Shown piece after piece: positions 1 through 5,401 of a DNA stretch of 6,263 bases. The notes under the pieces are model-generated. The model searched no databases and was not told the DNA's origin. It worked only from the letters and a program-made list of their open reading frames with translations. The DNA is from an uncultured Campylobacter sp. (GTDB taxonomy: Bacteria > Campylobacterota > Campylobacteria > Campylobacterales > Campylobacteraceae), in assembly GCF_937949835.1 (NCBI RefSeq), contig NZ_CALEDC010000083.1:1-6263 (forward strand), in the 5' to 3' direction. The position numbers and the translations under genes are program-made. Position 1 is the first letter of the stretch, and each line of letters begins with the position of its first letter.

Positions 1-692
1 CTTTTCGCATAAGGCTTCGGCTCTTTATACTCCTCGGCTTTGATCTCGGCTACGAGACCTTTTGAAAGTCTCTCTTTGTAAACAGGGTCTTTTGAAAGAT
101 CGAGATCGTAGAATTTATTTACGATAAAAGCCGTAATCAACATGGCTACGAAGGTAGTAGAGATGCAGATAAACAAAAGTTTAGGATAGCTAACGCCTAG
201 CTTTTCGCATAAGCCGCTCATAGCGACGAACGCCGCTGAAATAGGGCTCGCAGTGATCGCTACCTGAGACGAAACGACTGAAAGCGCAAGAGGAGCGGAA
301 GGTTTGATATTCTGCGTCTTTGCGACCTCGACGATAACCGGGATCATAGAAAACGCAGTATGTCCGGTGCCCGCAAGTATCGTAAGTAGATAGGTAACGA
401 TAGGCGCTAGGAAGTTGATCTGCTTAGGATTTTTCCTTAAAATTTTAGATGCTACCTGAACCAAATAATCAAGTCCGCCTGCGACTTGCAGCGCCGTAAT
501 CGCGGAGATTACCGATGCGATAATTAGGATAACGTCAATCGGGATATCCTTCATATCAACCTTCATGCCCAAAATGGCTAGGACGACAACGCCCAAGCCG
601 CCTGCATAACCGACGCCCATTCCGCCTAGCTTAACGCCTAGGTAGATGCCGCCGAGCAACACGATAAATTGCAATATCACCATAAAGTCCAT
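1..692 (-). CDS. dcuA: Anaerobic C4-dicarboxylate transporter, DcuA type (partial, C-terminal part beyond left edge)
   Basis: An inner-membrane antiporter of the Dcu family that exchanges aspartate, fumarate or malate for succinate during anaerobic fumarate respiration. My translation gives 230 codons from ATG at 692 with no stop before the window edge; the family is about 430-450 residues, so roughly half is present. Visible features are hydrophobic segments near residues 5-20, 25-43, 52-70, 93-120, 135-158 and 170-192, the glycine-rich GVGYAGGLGVVV (26-37), VAGGLDYLV (70-78), APIVTYLLTILAGTGH (96-111) and SSQVAITASPISAA (141-154). These fit DcuA better than DcuB, although GTGH resembles DcuB. 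The start is supported by AAGGAG (700-705) 7 nt upstream. It lies downstream of aspA in the same orientation, as in C. jejuni, where aspA and dcuA are adjacent. The two genes are separated by a hairpin-rich 286-bp spacer, so coupling may be only partial. Family call is firm; DcuA versus DcuB is probable. Confidence 0.88.
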   Translation of the reverse strand, partial: MDFMVILQFIVLLGGIYLGVKLGGMGVGYAGGLGVVVLAILGMKVDMKDIPIDVILIIASVISAITALQVAGGLDYLVQVASKILRKNPKQINFLAPIVTYLLTILAGTGHTAFSMIPVIVEVAKTQNIKPSAPLALSVVSSQVAITASPISAAFVAMSGLCEKLGVSYPKLLFICISTTFVAMLITAFIVNKFYDLDLSKDPVYKERLSKGLVAEIKAEEYKEPKPYAK

Positions 693-699
693 TGCAAAA

Positions 700-705
700 C
701 TCCTT
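700..705 (-). promoter_or_regulatory. Ribosome binding site of dcuA
   Basis: The minus strand reads AAGGAG followed by 7 nt and ATG at 692. It fixes the dcuA start, and no better-placed Shine-Dalgarno is seen for other nearby start codons. Confidence 0.8.
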
Positions 706-762
706 ATAAAGTAATTTTTTTAACGGCGCGCAGAATTCTAAAGATTTCAGCAGGTAAAATCC

Positions 763-780
763 GAATTATCTTTATAATTC
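763..780. repeat. Inverted repeat, 7-bp stem GAATTAT/ATAATTC
   Basis: Perfect arms at 763-769 and 774-780 with a 4-nt CTTT loop. The minus strand also reads GATAAT at 770-765, so it could double as a weak -10 for dcuA; this is a low-confidence guess. Confidence 0.5.
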
Positions 781-797
781 AGTGGTCGGAATTCTAT

Positions 798-822
798 GCG
801 GAATTTTATCCTAAAATTTCGC
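798..822. repeat. Inverted repeat GCGGAATTTTA / TAAAATTTCGC
   Basis: Arms 798-808 and 812-822 with a 3-nt loop pair over 11 positions, with one G-T wobble on the plus strand that becomes an A-C mismatch in minus-strand RNA. The left arm shares GCGGAATTT with the left arm of the hairpin at 922-960. Confidence 0.6.
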
Positions 823-921
823 AAGTGGAATTTTACTCCACGGAAGCTAAATCTAACTTGATGAAATTCTGCATCTACGGAATTCTGCACGATCAATCTT
901 ATCTATTTAGAATTCTACTTT

Positions 922-960
922 GCGGAATTTCGCCTATTAAATTAACCGACGAAATTCCGC
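922..960. repeat. Perfect 11-bp inverted repeat just downstream of aspA
   Basis: Arms GCGGAATTTCG (922-932) and CGAAATTCCGC (950-960) are exact reverse complements around a 17-nt AT-rich loop. It begins 18 nt past the aspA stop on the minus strand. The sequence after the stem on that strand is AAAGTAGAATTC, with no U-run, so it is better read as an mRNA 3'-end or processing stem-loop than as a classical intrinsic terminator. Confidence 0.65.
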
Positions 961-978
961 GCCGCACCTAGTTTGGAA

Positions 979-2385
979 CTATTTTTTGCTCATATGTGGG
1001 TTGAGCATAGATTTAGGCTCTAGGATCTTATCGATCTCCTCTTTTTTCAAATATCCGCGCTCTAAGCAGATTTCGCCGACGGATTTTCCGGTCTGAAGCG
1101 CCTCTTTGGCGATACTTGCGGATTTTTCGTAACCGATGTAAGGATTGAATGCAGTAACGATACCAACGGAATTTAGCACCGATTTTAGGCAAGCTTCAGG
1201 ATTTGCCTTTAGGTGTTTGATAGCTTTTTCAGCTAGTGTATTCATCGCATTTTCCAAAAGTACGATCGAGTTAAATAGCGCATATGCTATGCCAGGCTCA
1301 AACGCATTAAGCTCAAATTCTCCGCGCTCGGAGCAAAGCATAATAGTCACGTCGTTGCCGATTACCTCATAGCAAGCCTCGCCTACGACCTCGGCGATGA
1401 CCGGATTTACTTTGCCCGGCATGATGGAGCTACCCGGTTGCATCTTAGGAAGCTCGATTTCGCCTAGTCCGCATCTAGGACCGGAGTTCATAAGACGTAG
1501 GTCGTTTGCGATTTTACTTAGGCGGACGGCTGCTGTTTTTAACGCGCCGCTAACGTGGACGAAGTCCGCAGTGTCTTGTGTGGCGGCGATGAAGTCCTCT
1601 GCGGCTTTAAATTTAACGCCGGTGATTTCGCCCAGTTTTTTCTCGACTACGTTTTTGTAATCAGGGTGGCAGTTGATGCCCGTACCAATCGCCGTAGCGC
1701 CCATATTTAGGTAAGTCATCGACTCTCTAGCAGCTTTGATAAGTGCGATATCGGTTTTGATGTAGGTAGCAAAAGCGTTGAAAGTATTTCCAAGAGTAGT
1801 AGGGACGGCATCCTCAAGCTCCGTCCTTCCCATTTTGATGACATCTTTGTATTCTTTGGCTTTAACTTCAAGCTCTTTTTTCAAATTTTCCATAGCTTTT
1901 AGTAGATCGGTTAGCTTGGCGTAAGCGGCGACTTTGATCGAGCTAGGATAGGTATCGTTGGTGCTTTGACCCAAATTTGTGTGGTCGTTTGGATGGAGGT
2001 ATTGGTATTCGCCCTTTTTGTGTCCCATGCTCTCCAAAGCTATATTGGTAATGACCTCGTTGGTATTCATATTCGTCGAAGTTCCGGCGCCGCCTTGGAT
2101 CATATCGACTACGAATTGATCTCTGAACTCTCCTGCGATGAGCCTGTCGCAAGCTTTTGCAATCGCATCGGCTTTTTGTGCGTCTAGGACTCCGACCTCT
2201 TTATTGGCTAGTGCAGCTGCTTTTTTGATTTGTGCAAATGCCTTGATAAAAAACGGATAGTCTTTGAGCGCTCGTCCGCTTAGATGGAAGTTCTCTAGTG
2301 CCCTAAATGTCTGCACACCGTAGTAAAAATCGTCGGAAATTTCTAATTCACCGATGAAATCGTGTTCTTTTCTGGTCTTTGCCAT
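979..2385 (-). CDS. aspA: Aspartate ammonia-lyase (aspartase)
   Basis: A cytoplasmic homotetrameric enzyme converting L-aspartate to fumarate and ammonia, feeding fumarate respiration and central metabolism. The complete 468-residue product has the usual aspartase length. Active-site blocks of the aspartase/fumarase superfamily are all present: GTSTNMNTNE (101-110), GQSTNDTYPSS (139-149), KMGRTELEDAVP (184-195) and the signature loop GSSIMPGKVNP (318-328), which carries the catalytic serine. At the T-x-L-x-DAVP site the residue after Thr is Glu rather than the His typical of class II fumarase (THLQDA); E. coli aspartase has Gln there. This favours aspartase over fumarase C. The minus-strand AAAGGA (2392-2397) lies 6 nt before the ATG. 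It is followed by the hairpin-rich spacer and dcuA, which moves its substrate and product. No frameshift or missing motif was seen. Confidence 0.96.
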   Translation of the reverse strand: MAKTRKEHDFIGELEISDDFYYGVQTFRALENFHLSGRALKDYPFFIKAFAQIKKAAALANKEVGVLDAQKADAIAKACDRLIAGEFRDQFVVDMIQGGAGTSTNMNTNEVITNIALESMGHKKGEYQYLHPNDHTNLGQSTNDTYPSSIKVAAYAKLTDLLKAMENLKKELEVKAKEYKDVIKMGRTELEDAVPTTLGNTFNAFATYIKTDIALIKAARESMTYLNMGATAIGTGINCHPDYKNVVEKKLGEITGVKFKAAEDFIAATQDTADFVHVSGALKTAAVRLSKIANDLRLMNSGPRCGLGEIELPKMQPGSSIMPGKVNPVIAEVVGEACYEVIGNDVTIMLCSERGEFELNAFEPGIAYALFNSIVLLENAMNTLAEKAIKHLKANPEACLKSVLNSVGIVTAFNPYIGYEKSASIAKEALQTGKSVGEICLERGYLKKEEIDKILEPKSMLNPHMSKK

Positions 2386-2416
2386 AATAAGTCCTTTCGT
2401 TGAAATTGTTAATGGA

Positions 2417-2422
2417 ATTTTA
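2417..2422 (-). promoter_or_regulatory. Candidate -10 box of aspA
   Basis: The minus strand reads TAAAAT about 30 nt upstream of the aspA ATG, giving a leader similar in length to those inferred for the metQ-like and ppiC genes. There is no recognisable -35, as is usual in Campylobacter. An alternative minus-strand TATAAT lies at 2599-2604. Weak call. Confidence 0.3.
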
Positions 2423-2424
2423 AA

Positions 2425-2442
2425 GCTTTTAGTATTAAAAGC
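2425..2442. repeat. Small inverted repeat in the aspA promoter region
   Basis: Perfect arms GCTTTTA (2425-2431) and TAAAAGC (2436-2442) surround a 4-nt loop, directly upstream of the candidate -10 of aspA. Its position would suit an operator; no known regulator motif is recognised. Confidence 0.45.
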
Positions 2443-2626
2443 AGCTTAAAACGTAACGAAAAATTAAAATTTAGAAATTAGTATGATTGTTTAAGGCTTT
2501 AAATAGAATTTTACTTAAAAAATATTTTGGAATTCGCTACTAAGGCATAATTACACTTTAATAGAAATATCGTATCGCACGTAGATTATGAAAGTGAAAT
2601 TATAAAAATTCTTGTTTAGCTTAAAT

Positions 2627-2632
2627 TATAAT
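2627..2632 (+). promoter_or_regulatory. Candidate -10 TATAAT, plus strand (also reads TATAAT on the other strand)
   Basis: A perfect TATAAT 29 nt upstream of the small ORF at 2662. It is embedded in the palindrome ATTATAAT (2625-2632), so the minus strand also reads TATAAT. A second TATAAA occurs at 2601-2606. No -35 is evident. In an AT-rich spacer a chance match is possible. Confidence 0.35.
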
Positions 2633-2661
2633 TTGAAAAATTTGAACTTAAAGGCGATAAA

Positions 2662-2733
2662 ATGGAATTTTTCATTGTATTTGTATTTACTAGCGCGGAG
2701 CTATTTTTTGCGTTTTATAAAATAAACATATAG
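2662..2733 (+). CDS. Possible small hydrophobic protein (23 aa), function unknown
   Basis: The plus strand has ATG at 2662 and a TAG stop at 2731-2733, giving a 23-residue product that starts MEFFIVFVFTSAELFF and ends FYKINI. It would form about one membrane-spanning segment with two acidic and one basic residue. AAAGG ends at 2654, 7 nt before the ATG, and a TATAAT lies at 2627-2632, so it has the full set of expression signals. Its last 33 bases overlap the 3' end of the convergent dedA gene. I do not recognise the peptide. It may be a genuine small membrane protein, the 5' remnant of a lost gene, or a chance ORF; only conservation or expression would decide. Confidence 0.25.
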   Translation: MEFFIVFVFTSAELFFAFYKINI

Positions 2734-3300
2734 GAGCGAGATTATAATGACGACAGCGAACAGAGCGATCGTAATTAGATGCAGATCTTGCTTGATTAGC
2801 TCCTCGTTTTCGCCGATGAAATATCCTAAGCTCATCAGTATTAATGTCCAAATCGCAGCTCCAAGCCCAGTAAATAGCACGAAGCGCGCGATATTCATCT
2901 TTGCAAGCCCCGCAGGAAGGCTGATGTATTGACGAATGCCCGGGATCAAGCGGCAGTTAAACGTTGAAATTTCGCCATGGCGGTTAAAAAACGCTTCGAA
3001 TTTTGCAAATTTCTCCTCGGTGATGCCTACGTATTTGCCGTATTTAGCGATAATCTTACGTCCAAAAAAGTAGCATAGATAGTAATTAAACAGCGCGCCG
3101 GTGATGCTGCCGCCAAGCCCACAAATAAATGCTATAACAAAGCTCATCTGTGATTTTGAGGCCAGATAGCCCGCAGGGATCATCACTACTTCACTTGGGA
3201 AGGGAAAGAAGCTGCTTTCTAAAAACATCATCACAAAAATGCCAAGGTATCCCCAACCTGCGACAAATTCTACGATAAAATTTACGATATTAGAAAGCAT
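2701..3300 (-). CDS. DedA-family integral membrane protein
   Basis: DedA (SNARE-associated/VTT) proteins sit in the inner membrane and support envelope homeostasis; characterised members act as undecaprenyl-phosphate flippases or lipid scramblases. The product is 199 residues from ATG at 3300. It shows hydrophobic segments near 5-27, 38-48, 53-79, 138-162 and 174-195, the motif LESSFFPFPSEVVMIPAG (27-44), FGR (79-81), and FNCRLIPGIRQYISLPAG (114-131). The acidic residues E28 and E37 and arginines R117 and R123 probably correspond to residues essential in E. coli YqjA/YghB. The frame is open 17 codons further upstream, to 3351, but the only good Shine-Dalgarno, AAGGA at 3307-3311, precedes the 3300 ATG by 6 nt. 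It lies between the ppiC terminator and aspA, with no clear promoter of its own. Which lipid it moves cannot be told from sequence. Confidence 0.9.
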   Translation of the reverse strand: MLSNIVNFIVEFVAGWGYLGIFVMMFLESSFFPFPSEVVMIPAGYLASKSQMSFVIAFICGLGGSITGALFNYYLCYFFGRKIIAKYGKYVGITEEKFAKFEAFFNRHGEISTFNCRLIPGIRQYISLPAGLAKMNIARFVLFTGLGAAIWTLILMSLGYFIGENEELIKQDLHLITIALFAVVIIISLLYVYFIKRKK

Positions 3301-3306
3301 TTGAAT

Positions 3307-3311
3307 TCCTT
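3307..3311 (-). promoter_or_regulatory. Ribosome binding site deciding the dedA start
   Basis: Minus-strand AAGGA with a 6-nt spacer to ATG at 3300. It argues against the longer, 216-residue reading from 3351, whose N-terminal extension is polar and Arg-rich and unlike the family. Confidence 0.75.
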
Positions 3312-3336
3312 GATTTAATGTAAAAAACCGGCTGCG

Positions 3337-3433
3337 CTTAAAATTCCGCAAAATTTAACATCGGCAGAGCGAATAAGTTTAGAATTTAACAATCCGGCGA
3401 TATAAGAGTGATCTTAAAATTTCACAAAATTTA
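3337..3433. repeat. Two-copy direct repeat upstream of dedA
   Basis: A 21-bp word with core TTAAAATTyCrCAAAATTTA occurs at 3337-3357 and 3413-3433, with 19 of 21 positions identical and a 76-bp start-to-start distance. A shortened relative, TAAAATCGCAAAATTTA, lies at 5445-5461 in the valS leader. These may be general Campylobacter spacer vocabulary rather than a specific site. Confidence 0.55.
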
Positions 3434-3447
3434 GCGTATATAAAACA

Positions 3448-3524
3448 AAGGCGCGGGCTAAAATTTATCCCTGCAAGTTGCCGCTGCAGCGAACTTGCAT
3501 ATAAATTTAATAGCCTCGCGCCTT
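3448..3524 (-). terminator. Long hairpin terminator of the ppiC gene
   Basis: Starting 10 nt after the ppiC stop on the minus strand is a stem of about 29 bp in four tiers: AAGGCGCG/CGCGCCTT (3448-3455 with 3517-3524), GGCTA/TAGCC (3456-3460 with 3511-3515), AAATTTAT/ATAAATTT (3461-3468 with 3501-3508) and TGCAAGTT/AACTTGCA (3472-3479 with 3492-3499). It is capped by a loop holding the palindrome CGCTGCAGCG. On the minus strand the stem is followed by TGTTTTATATA, a U-rich tail; the plus strand has none. This supports an intrinsic terminator for ppiC, separating it from dedA. It is longer than a typical terminator stem. Confidence 0.8.
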
Positions 3525-3534
3525 AAAATTAAAA

Positions 3535-4359
3535 CTATTTTGCGTATTCGATGTTTAATTTGCCGAATAGCTCGTTAGCCTTATCATCGATTTTTTTGTT
3601 TACTTTGCTTGGAAGTAATTGGTTTTTGATGAGATCTTTTACCTTTTCAAACGGCATAGTCTCAGCCTTTTTGCTGCTTTCTTTGTAGATTACATGATAT
3701 CCGAATTGCGTCTTTACCGGCGTTTTGCTCATCTCACCATCTTTTAGCGCAAACGCCGCTTTTTCAAACTCCGGCACCATCATCCCTTTGCCAAAAGAGC
3801 CCAAATCGCCACCGTTTTCTTTCGCACTTGGATCGATTGAAATTTCTTTGGCTAGCTTATTAAATTCCTCTTTTAAATTCTCTTTTTTGACTTTTGATAG
3901 CTTCGCAATCGCGTTTTTAGCAGCCTTTTCGTCTGCTACTAAGATATGACTTGCGGTAACGGAATCTGGTTGCATGAAATTTTGTTTATTTTCATCGTAA
4001 ATTTTTTTAGCTTCCTCGTCGCTGATGCTTACGTCTTTAGCCTGTTCGCGTTGCCATAGATTAAATGCGATGCCATCTTTAGCTAGCTCTAGCTGATGTT
4101 TATATTCGTCGCTGTTTTCAATGCCTGATTTTTTCGCCTCTGCGATTAGAAGTTTGTATTTGATTAGATCGTCGATTAGTTTTTTCTTCTCATCGGCGGT
4201 CGGTTCCTGTCCGCCGTGCTGCATACCTTGAGCTAAAAACGGTGCAACATCCTCATCCGTAATAGTGATATTTGCGTCTTTTGCAGTAGCCAAAACGCCT
4301 GCATTAAGCGAAGATATAGCCATAGCGGCAACAAAGCTGAAAGATAAAATTCTTTTCAT
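3535..4359 (-). CDS. Periplasmic peptidyl-prolyl cis-trans isomerase, SurA/PpiC type (PEB4/Cbf2-like)
   Basis: A parvulin-type chaperone that in C. jejuni (PEB4, also Cbf2) assists outer-membrane protein folding and was described as a cell-binding factor. The product is 274 residues, very close to PEB4. A Sec signal peptide with a short basic start and hydrophobic core ends at SSLNA (residue 20), predicting a periplasmic mature protein. A helical SurA_N-like region spans about 25-130, a PpiC domain about 133-226, and a charged C-terminal helix follows. Parvulin motifs are clear: ASHILV (136-141), NGGDLGSFGKGMMVPEFEKAAF (182-203) and TQFGYHVI (217-224). The start is set by AAAGGA (4366-4371), 6 nt upstream. 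It has its own TATAAT promoter and a strong terminator, so it is probably monocistronic. In C. jejuni I recall the gene beside fba; here its neighbours are dedA and a metQ-like gene. Confidence 0.92.
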   Translation of the reverse strand: MKRILSFSFVAAMAISSLNAGVLATAKDANITITDEDVAPFLAQGMQHGGQEPTADEKKKLIDDLIKYKLLIAEAKKSGIENSDEYKHQLELAKDGIAFNLWQREQAKDVSISDEEAKKIYDENKQNFMQPDSVTASHILVADEKAAKNAIAKLSKVKKENLKEEFNKLAKEISIDPSAKENGGDLGSFGKGMMVPEFEKAAFALKDGEMSKTPVKTQFGYHVIYKESSKKAETMPFEKVKDLIKNQLLPSKVNKKIDDKANELFGKLNIEYAK

Positions 4360-4390
4360 TATTTTTCCTTTACTCGGTAAATTTCGCGCA

Positions 4391-4396
4391 ATTATA
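4391..4396 (-). promoter_or_regulatory. -10 box of the ppiC gene
   Basis: Minus-strand TATAAT preceded by a run of seven T, the usual Campylobacter sigma-70 arrangement (T-rich upstream, no -35). It places the transcript start about 25 nt before the ATG. The sequence GCGAAATTTA follows exactly 3 nt after the box. Confidence 0.7.
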
Positions 4397-4430
4397 AAAA
4401 AAGATAGTAAATAAAATAGCCAATGCCAGC

Positions 4431-4459
4431 AAATTCGGCGCGAATCCTGCGCCGAATTT
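4431..4459 (-). terminator. Hairpin downstream of the metQ-like gene, probable terminator
   Basis: Perfect 11-bp arms AAATTCGGCGC (4431-4441) and GCGCCGAATTT (4449-4459) around a 7-nt loop, 14 nt past the metQ-like stop. The stem is GC-rich at its tip, but the minus-strand tail continues GCTGGC after only three T, so termination efficiency may be modest. It also lies just upstream of the ppiC promoter and separates the two units. Confidence 0.6.
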
Positions 4460-4473
4460 TAAAAAGAGAGGAG

Positions 4474-5250
4474 TTAAAATGATGGGATGATTGCGCCTTT
4501 ATATTGCGTCTCGATAAATTTTTTCACTTTCTCGCTTTGAATCGCTTTATCTAGCGCCTTGATTTTAGGGCTGTTTTCGTTGCCTTCTTTAACGCTAATA
4601 ACATTTGTGTAAGGGTTGCCCTCAGCCTTTTCTAAAAATAGCGAATCCTTGATTGGGTTTAAATTTGCGTTAAAGGCAAAATTTGAGTTGATGACTGCAA
4701 TATCGACATCGCCCAGGGTTCGCGGAAGCGCGGCGCCTTCAAGCTCTAAAATTTCTAAATTTTTAGGATTTTTCGTGACATCTAACGGCGTGCGAAGCTT
4801 AGCGTTTTGATCTACTTCGATGAGCCCCGCGGCTACGAGCAGATCAAGAGCGCGGCTTTCGTTGGTCGGATCGTTTGGCACGGCAACTTTGGCGCCGTTT
4901 TTAAGATCTTTTAAATTTTTAATCTTATGGCTGTAGATGCCCATCGGCTCTAAATGCACGCCCACGGTCGCTTTTAACTTCGTACCTTTGTTAGCGTTAA
5001 ATTCCTCCATATACGGCACATGTTGGAAAAATCCCGCATCCACGTCGCCGCTATCAGTAGCGAGGTTCGGGGTTACGTAGTCGTTGAAAACCTTGACCTC
5101 AAGATCGTAGCCTTGGGCTTTTAGATCAGGCTTGATCTGCTCTAAAATTTCGGCATGCGGTATCGGAGTAGCGGCGACTACGATTTTTTCGGCAAGAGCA
5201 AAGCTGACGACGCTGGCGCTAAGAAGCGAAGCGAGAAGAAATTTCTTCAT
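4474..5250 (-). CDS. MetQ/NlpA-family periplasmic substrate-binding protein
   Basis: A methionine-type ABC transporter binding protein of the NlpA family. The 258-residue product has a Sec signal peptide ending in SFALA (residue 20) before EKIVV. Family motifs are intact: ATPIPHAEIL (27-36), FFQHVPYM (74-81), the ligand-binding NDPTNESRAL (126-135), AALPRTL (173-179) and DIAVINSNFA (183-192). There is no cysteine at the cleavage site, so unlike E. coli MetQ it should be a soluble periplasmic protein, not a lipoprotein. No ATPase (metN) or permease (metI) gene adjoins it: upstream is divergent valS and downstream is ppiC behind a hairpin. It therefore must work with a transporter encoded elsewhere. 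AAAAGGA (5257-5263) lies 6 nt before the ATG. Methionine is the likely ligand, but related amino acids or peptides are possible. Confidence 0.9.
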   Translation of the reverse strand: MKKFLLASLLSASVVSFALAEKIVVAATPIPHAEILEQIKPDLKAQGYDLEVKVFNDYVTPNLATDSGDVDAGFFQHVPYMEEFNANKGTKLKATVGVHLEPMGIYSHKIKNLKDLKNGAKVAVPNDPTNESRALDLLVAAGLIEVDQNAKLRTPLDVTKNPKNLEILELEGAALPRTLGDVDIAVINSNFAFNANLNPIKDSLFLEKAEGNPYTNVISVKEGNENSPKIKALDKAIQSEKVKKFIETQYKGAIIPSF

Positions 5251-5280
5251 ATTTAATCCTTTTGGTTAAAATTTCGCGGT

Positions 5281-5309
5281 ATTATAGCAGGTAGAATTTT
5301 TAATGTCAA
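5281..5309 (-). promoter_or_regulatory. Full-consensus sigma-70 promoter of the metQ-like gene
   Basis: The minus strand reads TTGACA (5309-5304), a 17-nt spacer ending in TGC, then TATAAT (5286-5281): perfect -35, optimal spacing, extended -10 and perfect -10. The start would fall near 5274, about 24 nt before the ATG. Strong constitutive expression is predicted unless an operator acts here. Confidence 0.85.
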
Positions 5310-5395
5310 GTGTTTTTATATGATTTTTCAAAATTTTATCTAAAATATTCTAAAATTCGATATTTCTATATATATTTAAATACTACATTTTATTG

Positions 5396-5401
5396 TATAA
5401 T
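5396..5401 (+). promoter_or_regulatory. Candidate -10 box of valS
   Basis: Plus-strand TATAAT in a long AT-rich stretch (5310-5400), with T-rich sequence upstream and no clear -35. It would give a leader of about 76 nt before the valS ATG. This leader contains a small CGCT/AGCG stem and the AAAATTT words common in the window; I see no T-box or specifier structure in it. Confidence 0.55.

Larger units (their letters stand above)
693..978. repeat. aspA-dcuA spacer packed with GAATT words and stacked inverted repeats
   Basis: This 286-bp non-coding spacer holds eleven GAATT/AATTC words, four of them complete GAATTC (733, 789, 880, 910). At least four hairpins can be drawn by eye: 763-780, 798-822, 825-841 and 922-960. 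There is also a 10-bp palindrome TAGAATTCTA at 908-917 and a direct repeat TGCAGAATTyC (minus strand) in 865-890. No arm is followed by a convincing U-tract on the minus strand, so it does not look like a simple terminator for aspA. A 100-codon plus-strand reading frame crosses it but runs into dcuA antisense and is repetitive, so I treat it as spurious. A role in differential aspA/dcuA mRNA stability or attenuation is inference. Confidence 0.7.

Noticed and set aside
669..971. Plus-strand open frame of 100 codons across the aspA-dcuA spacer
   Set aside because: It begins inside dcuA antisense, has no Shine-Dalgarno, and its repeated EFY/GIL-like residues come from the GAATTT repeats; no protein family is recognisable.
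693..978. CRISPR array
   Set aside because: The repeats are short, degenerate and irregularly spaced, without uniform spacers or cas genes.
979..2385. Class II fumarase (FumC) instead of aspartase
   Set aside because: The fumarase His after Thr in the T-x-L-x-DAVP motif is Glu here, overall sequence follows aspartases, and the dcuA neighbour supports aspA.
3301..3351. Longer dedA start at 3351
   Set aside because: The added 17 residues are polar and unlike DedA proteins, no ribosome binding site precedes it, and AAGGA fits the 3300 start.
3590..4402. Homopolymer runs as phase-variable switches (T7 in ppiC, A7 near 4396)
   Set aside because: The runs are short, are A/T rather than the G/C tracts used for phase variation in Campylobacter, and the ppiC frame is intact.
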